Source: Firmicutes bacterium HGW-Firmicutes-10 (GTDB lineage Bacteria; Bacillota_I; Bacilli_A; Erysipelotrichales; Erysipelotrichaceae). From it: a stretch of 11,919 nucleotides of DNA. Below are positions 6,177 to 11,919 of the stretch, piece by piece. The stretch covers positions 1 to 11,919 of the forward strand of contig PHAF01000050.1 of NCBI GenBank assembly GCA_002841605.1, in the 5' to 3' direction. The translations under genes and the position numbers were made by a program. The notes below the pieces were generated by a model that was given only the letters and a program-made list of their open reading frames with translations, did no database searches and was not told the origin of the DNA. Position 1 is the stretch's first letter. Every line of letters starts with the position of its first letter.

Positions 6177-7021
6177 GCAAGTTTGAATTTGATCGCGAAC
6201 TGGATATTGCGTGGTGTCCGGGGTGCGGAAACTTCCCGTTACGCAACGGATTGATTAAGGCATTAAAAGAACTAGATCTTGATCCGACTCAAGTCGTATT
6301 TTCATCTGGTATCGGACAAGCTGCAAAAATGCCTCAATACATCGACGCCAACTATTTCAACGGACTTCACGGTCGTGGATTAAGCGTCGCTCAAGCCGTT
6401 CAATCGGTCAATCCGAAACTGACTGTGATTGCGGAAGGCGGTGACGGCGATATGTATGGTGAAGGTGGTAATCACTTGTTGCACAACATCCGCCGTAACC
6501 CCAATCTTGCGCATATCGTCCATAACAACATGATTTATGGTCTGACGAAAGGTCAGGCATCCCCGACCTCTCAAAAAGGCATGGAAACCAATGTTCAGGT
6601 CAGTGGCGTTTATAACGAACCGCTCAATCCGATCGCATTGGCATTGGCTTTGGGTGCTACATTTGTTGCACGGGCATTTACCGGTGACACCGAACGGACC
6701 AAAGACATCATCAAAGCAGCCATTCAACACGAAGGCTATGCGCTGGTCGATATCTTCCATCCGTGTCCGACCTTTAATAAGATCAACACATTTGCCTGGT
6801 ATAAAAACAACACATACTGGCTTGACGAGAACCATGATCCATCCGATCTAAAGAAGGCGATGGATATGGCGATGAATGATGAAAAGTATGCGCTTGGCAT
6901 ATTATATAAGAAAGAAGGTCAATTGACCTTTGATCAGGCACATCCGGTCTATAAAAATGATCAGACACCGATCGTGCTCCGCAAGCGCGATATCAAGCAA
7001 GTTCAGAAATTGATTCGATAG
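6173..7021 (+). CDS. 2-oxoacid:acceptor oxidoreductase, TPP-binding beta subunit (KorB-like)
   Basis: A 282-residue catalytic partner of the preceding subunit. It carries the WCPGCGN motif (C15 and C18), SSGIGQAAK (44-52), GLHGRGLS, the thiamine diphosphate/Mg motif EGGDGDMYGEGGNH, and YGLTKGQASPTSQ, all typical of beta subunits. HPCPTFN supplies C198. In enzymes of this fold one [4Fe-4S] cluster is held by four cysteines; here the expected third, in the GIGC motif, is Gln49. The rest of the protein is intact, so this is probably a subfamily trait rather than damage. No separate delta (two-cluster ferredoxin) subunit follows. AAGGAGG lies inside the end of the alpha gene, and the ATGA overlap marks an operon. 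Confidence 0.93.
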   Translation: MSKFEFDRELDIAWCPGCGNFPLRNGLIKALKELDLDPTQVVFSSGIGQAAKMPQYIDANYFNGLHGRGLSVAQAVQSVNPKLTVIAEGGDGDMYGEGGNHLLHNIRRNPNLAHIVHNNMIYGLTKGQASPTSQKGMETNVQVSGVYNEPLNPIALALALGATFVARAFTGDTERTKDIIKAAIQHEGYALVDIFHPCPTFNKINTFAWYKNNTYWLDENHDPSDLKKAMDMAMNDEKYALGILYKKEGQLTFDQAHPVYKNDQTPIVLRKRDIKQVQKLIR

Positions 7022-7026
7022 TAAAC

Positions 7027-7048
7027 AAACCGGAGAAATCCGGTTTTT
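7027..7048 (+). terminator. Intrinsic terminator after the oxidoreductase operon
   Basis: AAACCGGA (7027-7034) pairs perfectly with TCCGGTTT (7039-7046) around a GAAA tetraloop, followed by T residues to 7048. It lies six bases after the TAG stop, which is itself followed by an in-frame TAA. Confidence 0.85.
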
Positions 7049-7137
7049 ATGATAAAGCGTTAAACTGAAATACGATAAAGGTACCTATGATATTGCAGGT
7101 TTCGACTATTTTGTCATGAATAATATCTTCATTAAAC

Positions 7138-7166
7138 TATACCATCTTAATAAAATAAGATATAAT
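7138..7166 (+). promoter_or_regulatory. Promoter of the isomerase operon
   Basis: A perfect TATAAT lies at 7161-7166. The correctly spaced -35, TATACC (7138-7143), is weak, so activation or another start cannot be excluded. Transcription near 7173 lies downstream of the alternative TTG codon at 7168, which favours the ATG at 7219 as the first gene's start. Confidence 0.45.
7144..7161. promoter_or_regulatory. Inverted repeat between -35 and -10 of the isomerase operon
   Basis: ATCTTA (7144-7149) and TAAGAT (7156-7161) are perfect arms separated by six A/T bases. The repeat fills the promoter spacer and touches the first base of TATAAT. AT-rich sequence makes chance matches more likely, so it is only a candidate operator. 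Confidence 0.3.
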
Positions 7167-7218
7167 ATTGATAGAATTTGGTAAGTTATGCAGTATTTTG
7201 TTAGAAAGTAGGGAACTT

Positions 7219-7992
7219 ATGATCGACAACGGAATGAATATCACCTTTGACTTAGAGTCAATGGAACTCATCTATAACCAAGAGAGCTTCGGACCCATTA
7301 CTGAAAAGCGTCGGTTGGACGATGTGCGGACAACCTTGCGCGATCCTCAAGCCAATGGGCCGGAAATTCTCTATAGCATCGCAATGGATGTCGGTTTGAA
7401 AAAAGACCAGGAAACACTGGTAAAGCACAATCTTTTGTATGGGGCCTGCCTCTATAACAAAGGTCAAGTCGGAGAAGAACCCGTCCGCTCCCAAGGTCAT
7501 ATTCACTTTCAATCACCCTCATGCAACTGTTCGACCGGAGAACTTTATGAGATCTGGCATGGCAAGGCTATCGTTTTTATGCAAGAAACAGCTTCAGACC
7601 ATCCGGGTCGGATCTTTGCCATCGAAGGCAAAGAAGGGGATGTCATCCTGGTTCCTCCGGGGTGGGCACATTATACGGTCAATGCCGATATTGACGAGCC
7701 CATGGCCTTTGGGGCATGGTGTGTACGTGATTACGGCTTTGATTACAAAGAAGTAAGAAAACACCGCGGATTGGCCTATTATCCCATCGTCAATGATTCT
7801 GAAATTGACTTTATACCCAACCCCCTCTATCAACAAGTCGATATCATCCGAAAATCACCTAGAAAGTATACGGAATTTAATTTGGATTACTCAAAATCGC
7901 TTTATGAGCAGTTTCAGGACGACCCCCACCGATTTGATTTTATTCCCAATCCCGATTTAGTAGAAGATCTTTGGATAAACTTTACCCCGTAG
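7219..7992 (+). CDS. Cupin-type glucose-6-phosphate isomerase family protein (long form)
   Basis: A 257-residue protein of the metal-dependent cupin isomerase family first known from archaeal phosphoglucose isomerase (GPI, PF06560). After an N-terminal extension of about 80 residues, the cupin core shows GHIH (H94, H96), GELYEIWHGKAIVFMQ (E108) and GDVILVPPGWAHYTVN (H151), matching the His-His-Glu-His metal site, then FGAWCVRDYGFDY. The likely reaction is glucose-6-P to fructose-6-P, but a related phosphosugar is possible. The CNC segment (102-104) inside the metal loop is unusual. The ATG at 7219 is preferred over TTG at 7168: the latter lies before the predicted transcript start, and GTAGGGA precedes the ATG, although that is a weak site. 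First gene of a three-gene operon. Confidence 0.8.
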   Translation: MIDNGMNITFDLESMELIYNQESFGPITEKRRLDDVRTTLRDPQANGPEILYSIAMDVGLKKDQETLVKHNLLYGACLYNKGQVGEEPVRSQGHIHFQSPSCNCSTGELYEIWHGKAIVFMQETASDHPGRIFAIEGKEGDVILVPPGWAHYTVNADIDEPMAFGAWCVRDYGFDYKEVRKHRGLAYYPIVNDSEIDFIPNPLYQQVDIIRKSPRKYTEFNLDYSKSLYEQFQDDPHRFDFIPNPDLVEDLWINFTP

Positions 7993-8002
7993 GAGGACCA
8001 TT

Positions 8003-8539
8003 ATGGAAATCAGAAAACCGAAAAACATCCACGCCTATCTCAATGGCGTGATCGAAGGTGAGCAAGTATCTCACTATATCAAACCATACAAGGATGTCGT
8101 ACAGATTTATAAAAACAAAGATGAAAATCTTCCGTTGGATACGACGATGTACGAGGTCTACTCGCTGTTTGATCAAAACGACAAGTCTTTATTGTGGGGA
8201 TTGACGATTTTGCGTCCAATCACAGTCGCCCAAGAGTGCAACATGACCCGCGGACACTATCACGCCAATCAAGGCGAACCGGAAATATATTTCGGACTTG
8301 CCGGCCGGGGATTATTGATGTACATGCGTGAAGATGAAATATTTGCGGAGGAAGTCTTTGAAGGCTCGATTCATTATATTGACGGAAAATATGCTCACCG
8401 GCTCATCAATACCGGCAGCACCGACTTGAAAGTAGGGGCTTGCTGGCCGAAGTTGGCAGGGCATGATTATAAAGCCATCGAAGAAAAACCTTTTTCTGTG
8501 CGCGTGTATAAGAAAGATGGTAAAATTGTCTTAGAATGA
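8003..8539 (+). CDS. Cupin-type glucose-6-phosphate isomerase (archaeal type, short form)
   Basis: A 178-residue protein close in length and motif layout to archaeal-type cupin phosphoglucose isomerase, which interconverts glucose-6-P and fructose-6-P with a bound divalent metal. The core reads NMTRGHYHANQGEPEIYFGL, with H85, H87 and E94, and KYAHRLINTG supplies H132; the spacing agrees with the known metal ligands. GACWPKLAGHDY closes the cupin barrel. It starts ten bases after the previous gene; its AGGAGG (7991-7996) overlaps that gene's stop codon, so the two are co-translated. It is clearly related to the previous protein but strongly diverged from it, so the pair is an old duplication or two separately acquired members. 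It is the better candidate of the two for true phosphoglucose isomerase activity. Confidence 0.87.
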   Translation: MEIRKPKNIHAYLNGVIEGEQVSHYIKPYKDVVQIYKNKDENLPLDTTMYEVYSLFDQNDKSLLWGLTILRPITVAQECNMTRGHYHANQGEPEIYFGLAGRGLLMYMREDEIFAEEVFEGSIHYIDGKYAHRLINTGSTDLKVGACWPKLAGHDYKAIEEKPFSVRVYKKDGKIVLE

Positions 8540-8554
8540 TGCGGAGGTAACGCT

Positions 8555-9505
8555 ATGCAAACCTGGTTCAAATTTAAACCGACGTTTAAAGAAATGATTT
8601 GGGGCGGAGACCGCCTGAAGAGAGAATTTGGCTATGATATCCCTTCGAATCAAACCGGAGAAGCCTGGATCATCAGTGCTCACCCCCAAGGGGAATCCAT
8701 CGTCGAAAACGGGGATGCGGCCAATGTACCGCTGAGTCAGTTGTATAAAATGATCCGCCCATATTTCGGCCCCGGAAAAAATGCTGAATTTCCAATCATG
8801 GTCAAAATCATCGATGCCAATAAAGATCTAAGCGTTCAAGTTCATCCGGACGATGAGTATGCGCGCAGAGTGGAAGATTCATTAGGCAAGTCGGAGAGCT
8901 GGTATGTCCTTGACTGTCAGCCGGAAACCCGGATGGTCATGGGTCATCATGCCCGCACCAGCGAAGAGTTCAATGCTCATTTGCTATCAGGCAACTATGA
9001 CACACTGTTTCGCAATCTGACCGTAAACAAAGGCGATTGCTTCGATGTTTCTGCCGGAACCATTCATGCCATCTGTGAAGGTACATTGCTTTACGAGGCT
9101 CAGGAAAACTCCAATGTGACCTACCGGGTGTATGATTATGACCGTGTGGACGCCAAAGGAAATAAACGCGATTTGCATTTGCGAAAAGCGATGGAAGTGA
9201 CAAAATCACCATGCAAACCCGATCCGATCGAGAGTGAACCGATCGTCATCGGCAATAACAAAGTCACCTATCTGGTTGAAAACGAATACTTCCAGATGCG
9301 CAAATATGAAATCAATGAAGATCTGACGATGGAGTTAGGTGAAGTATTTATGATCATCAGTGTCATCGAAGGCGAAGGTAAAATCAACCACAATCCGGTA
9401 AGCAAAGGTGATAATTTCATTGCATTGCCTAAGGAAGAAAAACTGGACATTTCAGGTCCGGTGACATTATTGATCGTTGAACCCAAAAAAGAGAAGATGA
9501 TGTAG
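8555..9505 (+). CDS. manA: Mannose-6-phosphate isomerase, type I (short Bacillus-like form)
   Basis: A 316-residue zinc enzyme interconverting mannose-6-P and fructose-6-P, which links mannose use or mannose-containing polymer synthesis to glycolysis. Signature segments in order are MIWGGDRLKREFGY, GEAWIISAHPQG, MVKIIDANKDLSVQVHPDD with H97, GKSESWYVLD with E114, SAGTIHAI with H171, and ENSNVTYRVYDYDR with the active-site Arg. The C-terminal cupin half ends in a short charged tail. The length is that of the compact bacterial form, not the longer form with an inserted helical domain. It lies 15 bases after the cupin isomerase gene with GCGGAGGT before the ATG. As last gene of the operon it makes a fructose-6-P-centred group of isomerases. 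Confidence 0.95.
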   Translation: MQTWFKFKPTFKEMIWGGDRLKREFGYDIPSNQTGEAWIISAHPQGESIVENGDAANVPLSQLYKMIRPYFGPGKNAEFPIMVKIIDANKDLSVQVHPDDEYARRVEDSLGKSESWYVLDCQPETRMVMGHHARTSEEFNAHLLSGNYDTLFRNLTVNKGDCFDVSAGTIHAICEGTLLYEAQENSNVTYRVYDYDRVDAKGNKRDLHLRKAMEVTKSPCKPDPIESEPIVIGNNKVTYLVENEYFQMRKYEINEDLTMELGEVFMIISVIEGEGKINHNPVSKGDNFIALPKEEKLDISGPVTLLIVEPKKEKMM

Positions 9506-9528
9506 AGCGGAAAACTCCGCTCTTTTTT
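9504..9528 (+). terminator. Intrinsic terminator after manA
   Basis: AGAGCGGA (9504-9511) pairs perfectly with TCCGCTCT (9516-9523) around AAAC and continues into six T residues. Its left arm overlaps the last two bases of the manA stop codon. Confidence 0.87.
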
Positions 9529-9565
9529 CTTTTTCGTTGTAAAATAGTAGTAAGAGGGATGAGTG

Positions 9566-10081
9566 ATGAAAAAGAAAATAAAGTGTACATTAGCCATCAG
9601 TCTGGATGGCTACATTGCAGATGAATATGGCGGATATGACTGGATATCCGGTGATGGAAATCCGGTCAATGATACTAAGAGTAAATGGGACTTTCAAGCC
9701 TTTATGCAAGATATCGATGTAGTTGTCATGGGACGAAACTGCTATGACTTGGGGATGCATAAAGACTTTTCGGATAAGGAAGTCATTGTAATCACCTCAC
9801 GAGAACTTGATGATGATTCGGTCATTGCAATCAAAGAAGATATTTCATCCAAACTTCTTGAAATAAGTGAAACCAAGAGTATCTATATTTTCGGAGGGGG
9901 AGTTATCGTATCCCAACTCAAAGACATCATTGACGAATATGCTATTGGAATCGTTCCGATCATCCTTGGCAAAGGCATCCCGTTGTTTCATCAAGATGAG
10001 AACCGTGTTAAACTAAATCTTAAGGAAATCATGTGCGAAGAGGGAATCGTGGTCCTCACCTATGCAAGAAAAGAGGAGTAA
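9566..10081 (+). CDS. RibD C-terminal/DHFR-like family reductase
   Basis: A 171-residue protein of the RibD_C family, which has the dihydrofolate reductase fold and generally uses NADPH. Visible family segments are AISLDGYIADEYGGYDWI near the N-terminus, VVVMGRNCYDLG (about 50-61), the dinucleotide-binding YIFGGGVIVSQL, and IVPIILGKGIPLF. Single-domain members of this kind (YyaP/YwjB-like) have no well-established substrate, so neither folate nor riboflavin reduction should be assumed. The ATG at 9566 is chosen over the GTG one codon earlier because AGAGGG (9553-9558) is better spaced for it. A -10-like TAAAAT (9540-9545) lies upstream with no recognisable -35. One base separates its stop from the next gene, so it leads a three-gene operon. 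Confidence 0.85.
   Translation: MKKKIKCTLAISLDGYIADEYGGYDWISGDGNPVNDTKSKWDFQAFMQDIDVVVMGRNCYDLGMHKDFSDKEVIVITSRELDDDSVIAIKEDISSKLLEISETKSIYIFGGGVIVSQLKDIIDEYAIGIVPIILGKGIPLFHQDENRVKLNLKEIMCEEGIVVLTYARKEE
10073..10078 (+). promoter_or_regulatory. Ribosome binding site that sets the macrodomain gene start
   Basis: GAGGAG forms the last two sense codons of the preceding gene and lies four bases before the ATG at 10083. An earlier in-frame ATG (10062) lies upstream of this site and lacks one of its own. Confidence 0.7.
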
Positions 10082-10082
10082 C

Positions 10083-10616
10083 ATGGAAATAAAACTGGAA
10101 ATAACTCGAAGCAGCATTCTTGACTGCCAAGTCGAAGCCATCGTAAATGCGGCCAATGAAGATTTGATGCGCGGTGGAGGAGTTTGCGGAGTAATCCATA
10201 AAGCTGCCGGAGTGCAACTGGACGAAGAACTTTTCGCATTTGGTGGTTGCAAGACCGGTGAAGCCGTAGTAACAAAGGGATATAAGACCGGATTTAAACA
10301 CATCATCCATACCGTAGCCCCTCGCTGGTATCAAAATCCGCCGGACAAAGAAGTCTTGCTTTTTAACTGCTACATCAACAGTCTGAAACTGGCTGATGAA
10401 CTGGGTATCGTTTCGATCGCATTTCCCGCTTTGGGAATGGGAATTTTCCAGGTACCTTTAGGCATCGGCAGTAAAACAGCTTTGATGGCTGTAAATCAAT
10501 ATCAGAAAGTCAATAAAAACATTCGTAAAGTCGTATTTTCCTTACCCGATGATATCATTTATCAAGCGTTCGATCGGATGCTTGATGAAGATAAAGAATA
10601 CATACGATTCAATTAG
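10083..10616 (+). CDS. Macrodomain protein (MacroD-like ADP-ribose-binding fold)
   Basis: A 177-residue single macrodomain, a fold that binds ADP-ribose and often removes it from proteins, nucleic acids or O-acetyl-ADP-ribose. Typical segments are present: IVNAAN (20-25), RGGGVCGVIHKAAG (30-43), GCKTGEAVVTKGY, HIIHTVAPRW, and SIAFPALGMGIFQVP. In MacroD-type hydrolases the glycine loop reads GGGVDG and its Asp is important for catalysis; here that position is Cys35. The second loop also reads ALGMGIF rather than the common STGIF/STGVY. It should still bind ADP-ribose, but hydrolase activity is uncertain. It is translated from a site one base past the previous stop. Its own stop overlaps the next gene's AGGAGA, so all three genes are probably co-expressed. 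Confidence 0.92.
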   Translation: MEIKLEITRSSILDCQVEAIVNAANEDLMRGGGVCGVIHKAAGVQLDEELFAFGGCKTGEAVVTKGYKTGFKHIIHTVAPRWYQNPPDKEVLLFNCYINSLKLADELGIVSIAFPALGMGIFQVPLGIGSKTALMAVNQYQKVNKNIRKVVFSLPDDIIYQAFDRMLDEDKEYIRFN

Positions 10617-10627
10617 GAGATAGAAAC

Positions 10628-11806
10628 ATGAACTTCAACAATATCAATGACCGTAAGAATACACATTCCATCAAGTGGGATGGACATACCAAAATGAACA
10701 TACCCGAAGACTGTTTGCCGATGTGGGTGGCTGACATGGATTTTCAAACCGTGCCCCAAGTTGTGGAAGCACTGACAAAATTGGCTCAAAGTGGTATTTA
10801 CGGCTACTCATTTGAAAGTGATGATTACTTTCAATCAATCATTGGCTGGATGCAGCGCCGCCATCAATGGACAATTGAAAAACAGTGGATAAGCACCACG
10901 CCGGGGGTAGTATCAGCGATACATGCCTGCCTGATGGCATTTACCCAAGAAAATGATGCGGTCATGATACAAAAGCCAGTCTATCATCCGTTTGCCAACT
11001 CAATAAACAGACTTCAACGTAAACTCGTCAATAACTCGTTGGTTTTTGATGGCGAGCAGTATGGAATTGATTTCGTTGACTTTGAGCATCAAATCAAGGA
11101 GAACGATGTTAAAATGTTCATTCTGTGTTCACCTCATAATCCCGTCGGAAGGGTGTGGAACAAAGAAGAACTCACCACGATGGCGGATATTTGCATCAAA
11201 CACCATGTACTGATCGTTTCCGATGAAATCCATATGGACTTTGTCTTTAACCCTTACCAACATCATGTTTTAGTCAATTTGAAAGAGAGTTATGGTGATC
11301 ACATCATTACACTGACCGCCCCAAGCAAAACTTTCAATCTCGCCGGGCTTAAACTTTCAAACACAATCTTTGTTAATCCGAAATTGAAGTCAAAATTTGA
11401 CAAGGTATACGATGATTTATCGGTGCATGCCGGACATTCCTTTGGACTGGCAGCAACCCAGGCGGCTTACGATCACGGGGATGCTTATGTCGATCAAATG
11501 ATTGAATACCTTTATGATAATTTGGAATTTATGGACCGTTTCTTTAAAGAAAACTGCCCGAAAATCAAAATTGTCCGACCGCAAGGGTTGTATCTGGTAT
11601 GGGTAGATTTTCGCGGACTGGGATTAAAAGACCGTGACCTAAAGAATTTCTTGCTCACAAAAGCAAAACTGTGGCTAAATGACGGAGTGATTTTTGGAAG
11701 GGAAGGCTCAGGATTTCAACGCATTAATATCGCAACCCCCAAAGCAAACATAGAAAAAGCTTTGAACCAATTGTTCAAAGCTCTGAAAGAAGAAAATCTC
11801 TGTTAA
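10628..11806 (+). CDS. MalY/PatB-family PLP aminotransferase, probable C-S lyase
   Basis: A 392-residue fold-type I pyridoxal-phosphate enzyme of the MalY/PatB group; characterised members cleave cystathionine or other cysteine S-conjugates to a thiol, pyruvate and ammonia. Group features are LPMWVADMDF near the N-terminus, YGYSF, TTPGVVSAIHA, CSPHNPVGRVW (substrate/cofactor Asn), IVSDEIHMDFVF (cofactor-binding Asp, group-typical His), and the Schiff-base lysine K234 in TAPSKTFNLAG. The Arg in GSGFQRINIATP would hold the substrate carboxylate. Length is normal and all key residues are present. AGGAGA (10615-10620) overlaps the macrodomain stop and lies seven bases before the ATG. It could serve methionine/cysteine metabolism, but its partners in the operon do not indicate which. 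A transaminase-like role cannot be ruled out. Confidence 0.92.
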   Translation: MNFNNINDRKNTHSIKWDGHTKMNIPEDCLPMWVADMDFQTVPQVVEALTKLAQSGIYGYSFESDDYFQSIIGWMQRRHQWTIEKQWISTTPGVVSAIHACLMAFTQENDAVMIQKPVYHPFANSINRLQRKLVNNSLVFDGEQYGIDFVDFEHQIKENDVKMFILCSPHNPVGRVWNKEELTTMADICIKHHVLIVSDEIHMDFVFNPYQHHVLVNLKESYGDHIITLTAPSKTFNLAGLKLSNTIFVNPKLKSKFDKVYDDLSVHAGHSFGLAATQAAYDHGDAYVDQMIEYLYDNLEFMDRFFKENCPKIKIVRPQGLYLVWVDFRGLGLKDRDLKNFLLTKAKLWLNDGVIFGREGSGFQRINIATPKANIEKALNQLFKALKEENLC

Positions 11807-11807
11807 A

Positions 11808-11825
11808 AAAGGCCGTAAGGCCTTT
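11808..11825 (+). terminator. Short hairpin directly after the MalY/PatB gene
   Basis: AAAGGCC (11808-11814) pairs perfectly with GGCCTTT (11819-11825) around GTAA, one base past the stop. Only three T residues follow, so by itself it would be a weak terminator or a 3'-end protecting hairpin. Confidence 0.55.
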
Positions 11826-11841
11826 CAGACTGTAGACAAAT

Positions 11842-11881
11842 ACGGGGTTAAAAATTCATTTGAATTTCTAACTCCGTTTTT
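11842..11881 (+). terminator. Strong intrinsic terminator closing the last operon
   Basis: ACGGGGTTA (11842-11850) pairs with TAACTCCGT (11869-11877) with one G-U pair. Inside it AAATTCA (11852-11858) pairs with TGAATTT (11861-11867), leaving a tight apex. A T-run (11877-11881) follows. It comes 36 bases after the MalY stop, behind a shorter hairpin. Confidence 0.75.
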
Positions 11882-11919
11882 CTTTGGGAAAACAATGAAG
11901 AAATAAGATTCCATAGATA

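Noticed and set aside
6380..6835. A 151-codon open frame on the minus strand opposite the beta subunit
   Set aside because: It is fully antisense to a conserved catalytic gene and its sequence has no recognisable domain.
7056..7184. A 42-codon stretch open on the plus strand between two operons (…KYDKGTYDIAGFDYFVMN…)
   Set aside because: It could be a relic of a decayed gene, but it has no ribosome binding site, runs through the next promoter, and matches nothing recognised. Chance is an adequate explanation in this AT-rich spacer.
7168..7218. A TTG start giving a longer first isomerase
   Set aside because: It lies before the expected transcript start from TATAAT at 7161-7166 and adds residues with no family similarity; the ATG at 7219 is preferred.
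9517..9545. A promoter for the reductase operon using TAAAAT at 9540-9545
   Set aside because: The bases 16-18 upstream fall inside the manA terminator and bear no resemblance to a -35, so the start of this transcript is left open.
11848..11919. Open frames on the minus strand at the right edge, possibly the tail of a convergent gene
   Set aside because: All three minus-strand frames stay open over this short stretch and two run into the terminator hairpin, so none can be favoured.

Overview
This window looks like chromosome of a low-to-moderate GC, Gram-positive, probably anaerobic member of the Bacillota. The evidence is strong AGGAGG-type ribosome binding sites, AT-rich spacers, and GC hairpin plus T-tract terminators. 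Gene content agrees: a K+-dependent membrane pyrophosphatase, a ferredoxin-type 2-oxoacid oxidoreductase, and a cell-wall LysM/G5/M23 protein. TGA is used as a stop (for example at 4285-4287, 6174-6176 and 8537-8539) and Trp is TGG, so the standard bacterial code applies and a Mycoplasma-type code does not. A position near Erysipelotrichia or a related lineage is only a guess. There are no tRNA or rRNA genes, CRISPR arrays, insertion sequences or phage genes.

Layout. On the minus strand at the left edge lie the start of an unidentified gene (1-82) and, upstream of it, hppA (127-2151), an ion-pumping pyrophosphatase. A 325-base divergent spacer (2152-2476) separates hppA from a plus-strand, membrane-anchored M23 endopeptidase (2477-3622). 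Next come a DUF937 protein (3706-4287), a two-gene 2-oxoacid:acceptor oxidoreductase operon (4491-7021), a three-gene sugar-phosphate isomerase operon (two cupin-type glucose-6-phosphate isomerase family proteins plus ManA, 7219-9505), and a three-gene operon of a RibD/DHFR-like reductase, a macrodomain protein and a MalY/PatB aminotransferase-lyase (9566-11806). Nearly every unit ends in a clear intrinsic terminator.

How it fits together. The isomerases could connect glucose-6-P, fructose-6-P and mannose-6-P. The oxidoreductase would oxidatively decarboxylate a 2-oxoacid to an acyl-CoA and reduced ferredoxin. The pyrophosphatase would recover biosynthetic pyrophosphate as an ion gradient. 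These are typical of fermentative energy economy, although the units appear to be transcribed separately.

No obviously new multi-gene system is visible; most of the window is ordinary core metabolism. The points most worth following are: (i) TGATA/TATCA inverted repeats over the -10 regions of both the oxidoreductase and hppA promoters, with an extra everted pair downstream in the former; (ii) an oxidoreductase beta subunit with Gln where the third cluster cysteine is expected; (iii) a macrodomain with Cys in place of the usual catalytic-loop Asp; (iv) two divergent cupin isomerase paralogues in tandem next to ManA; (v) the unexplained reductase-macrodomain-lyase operon.
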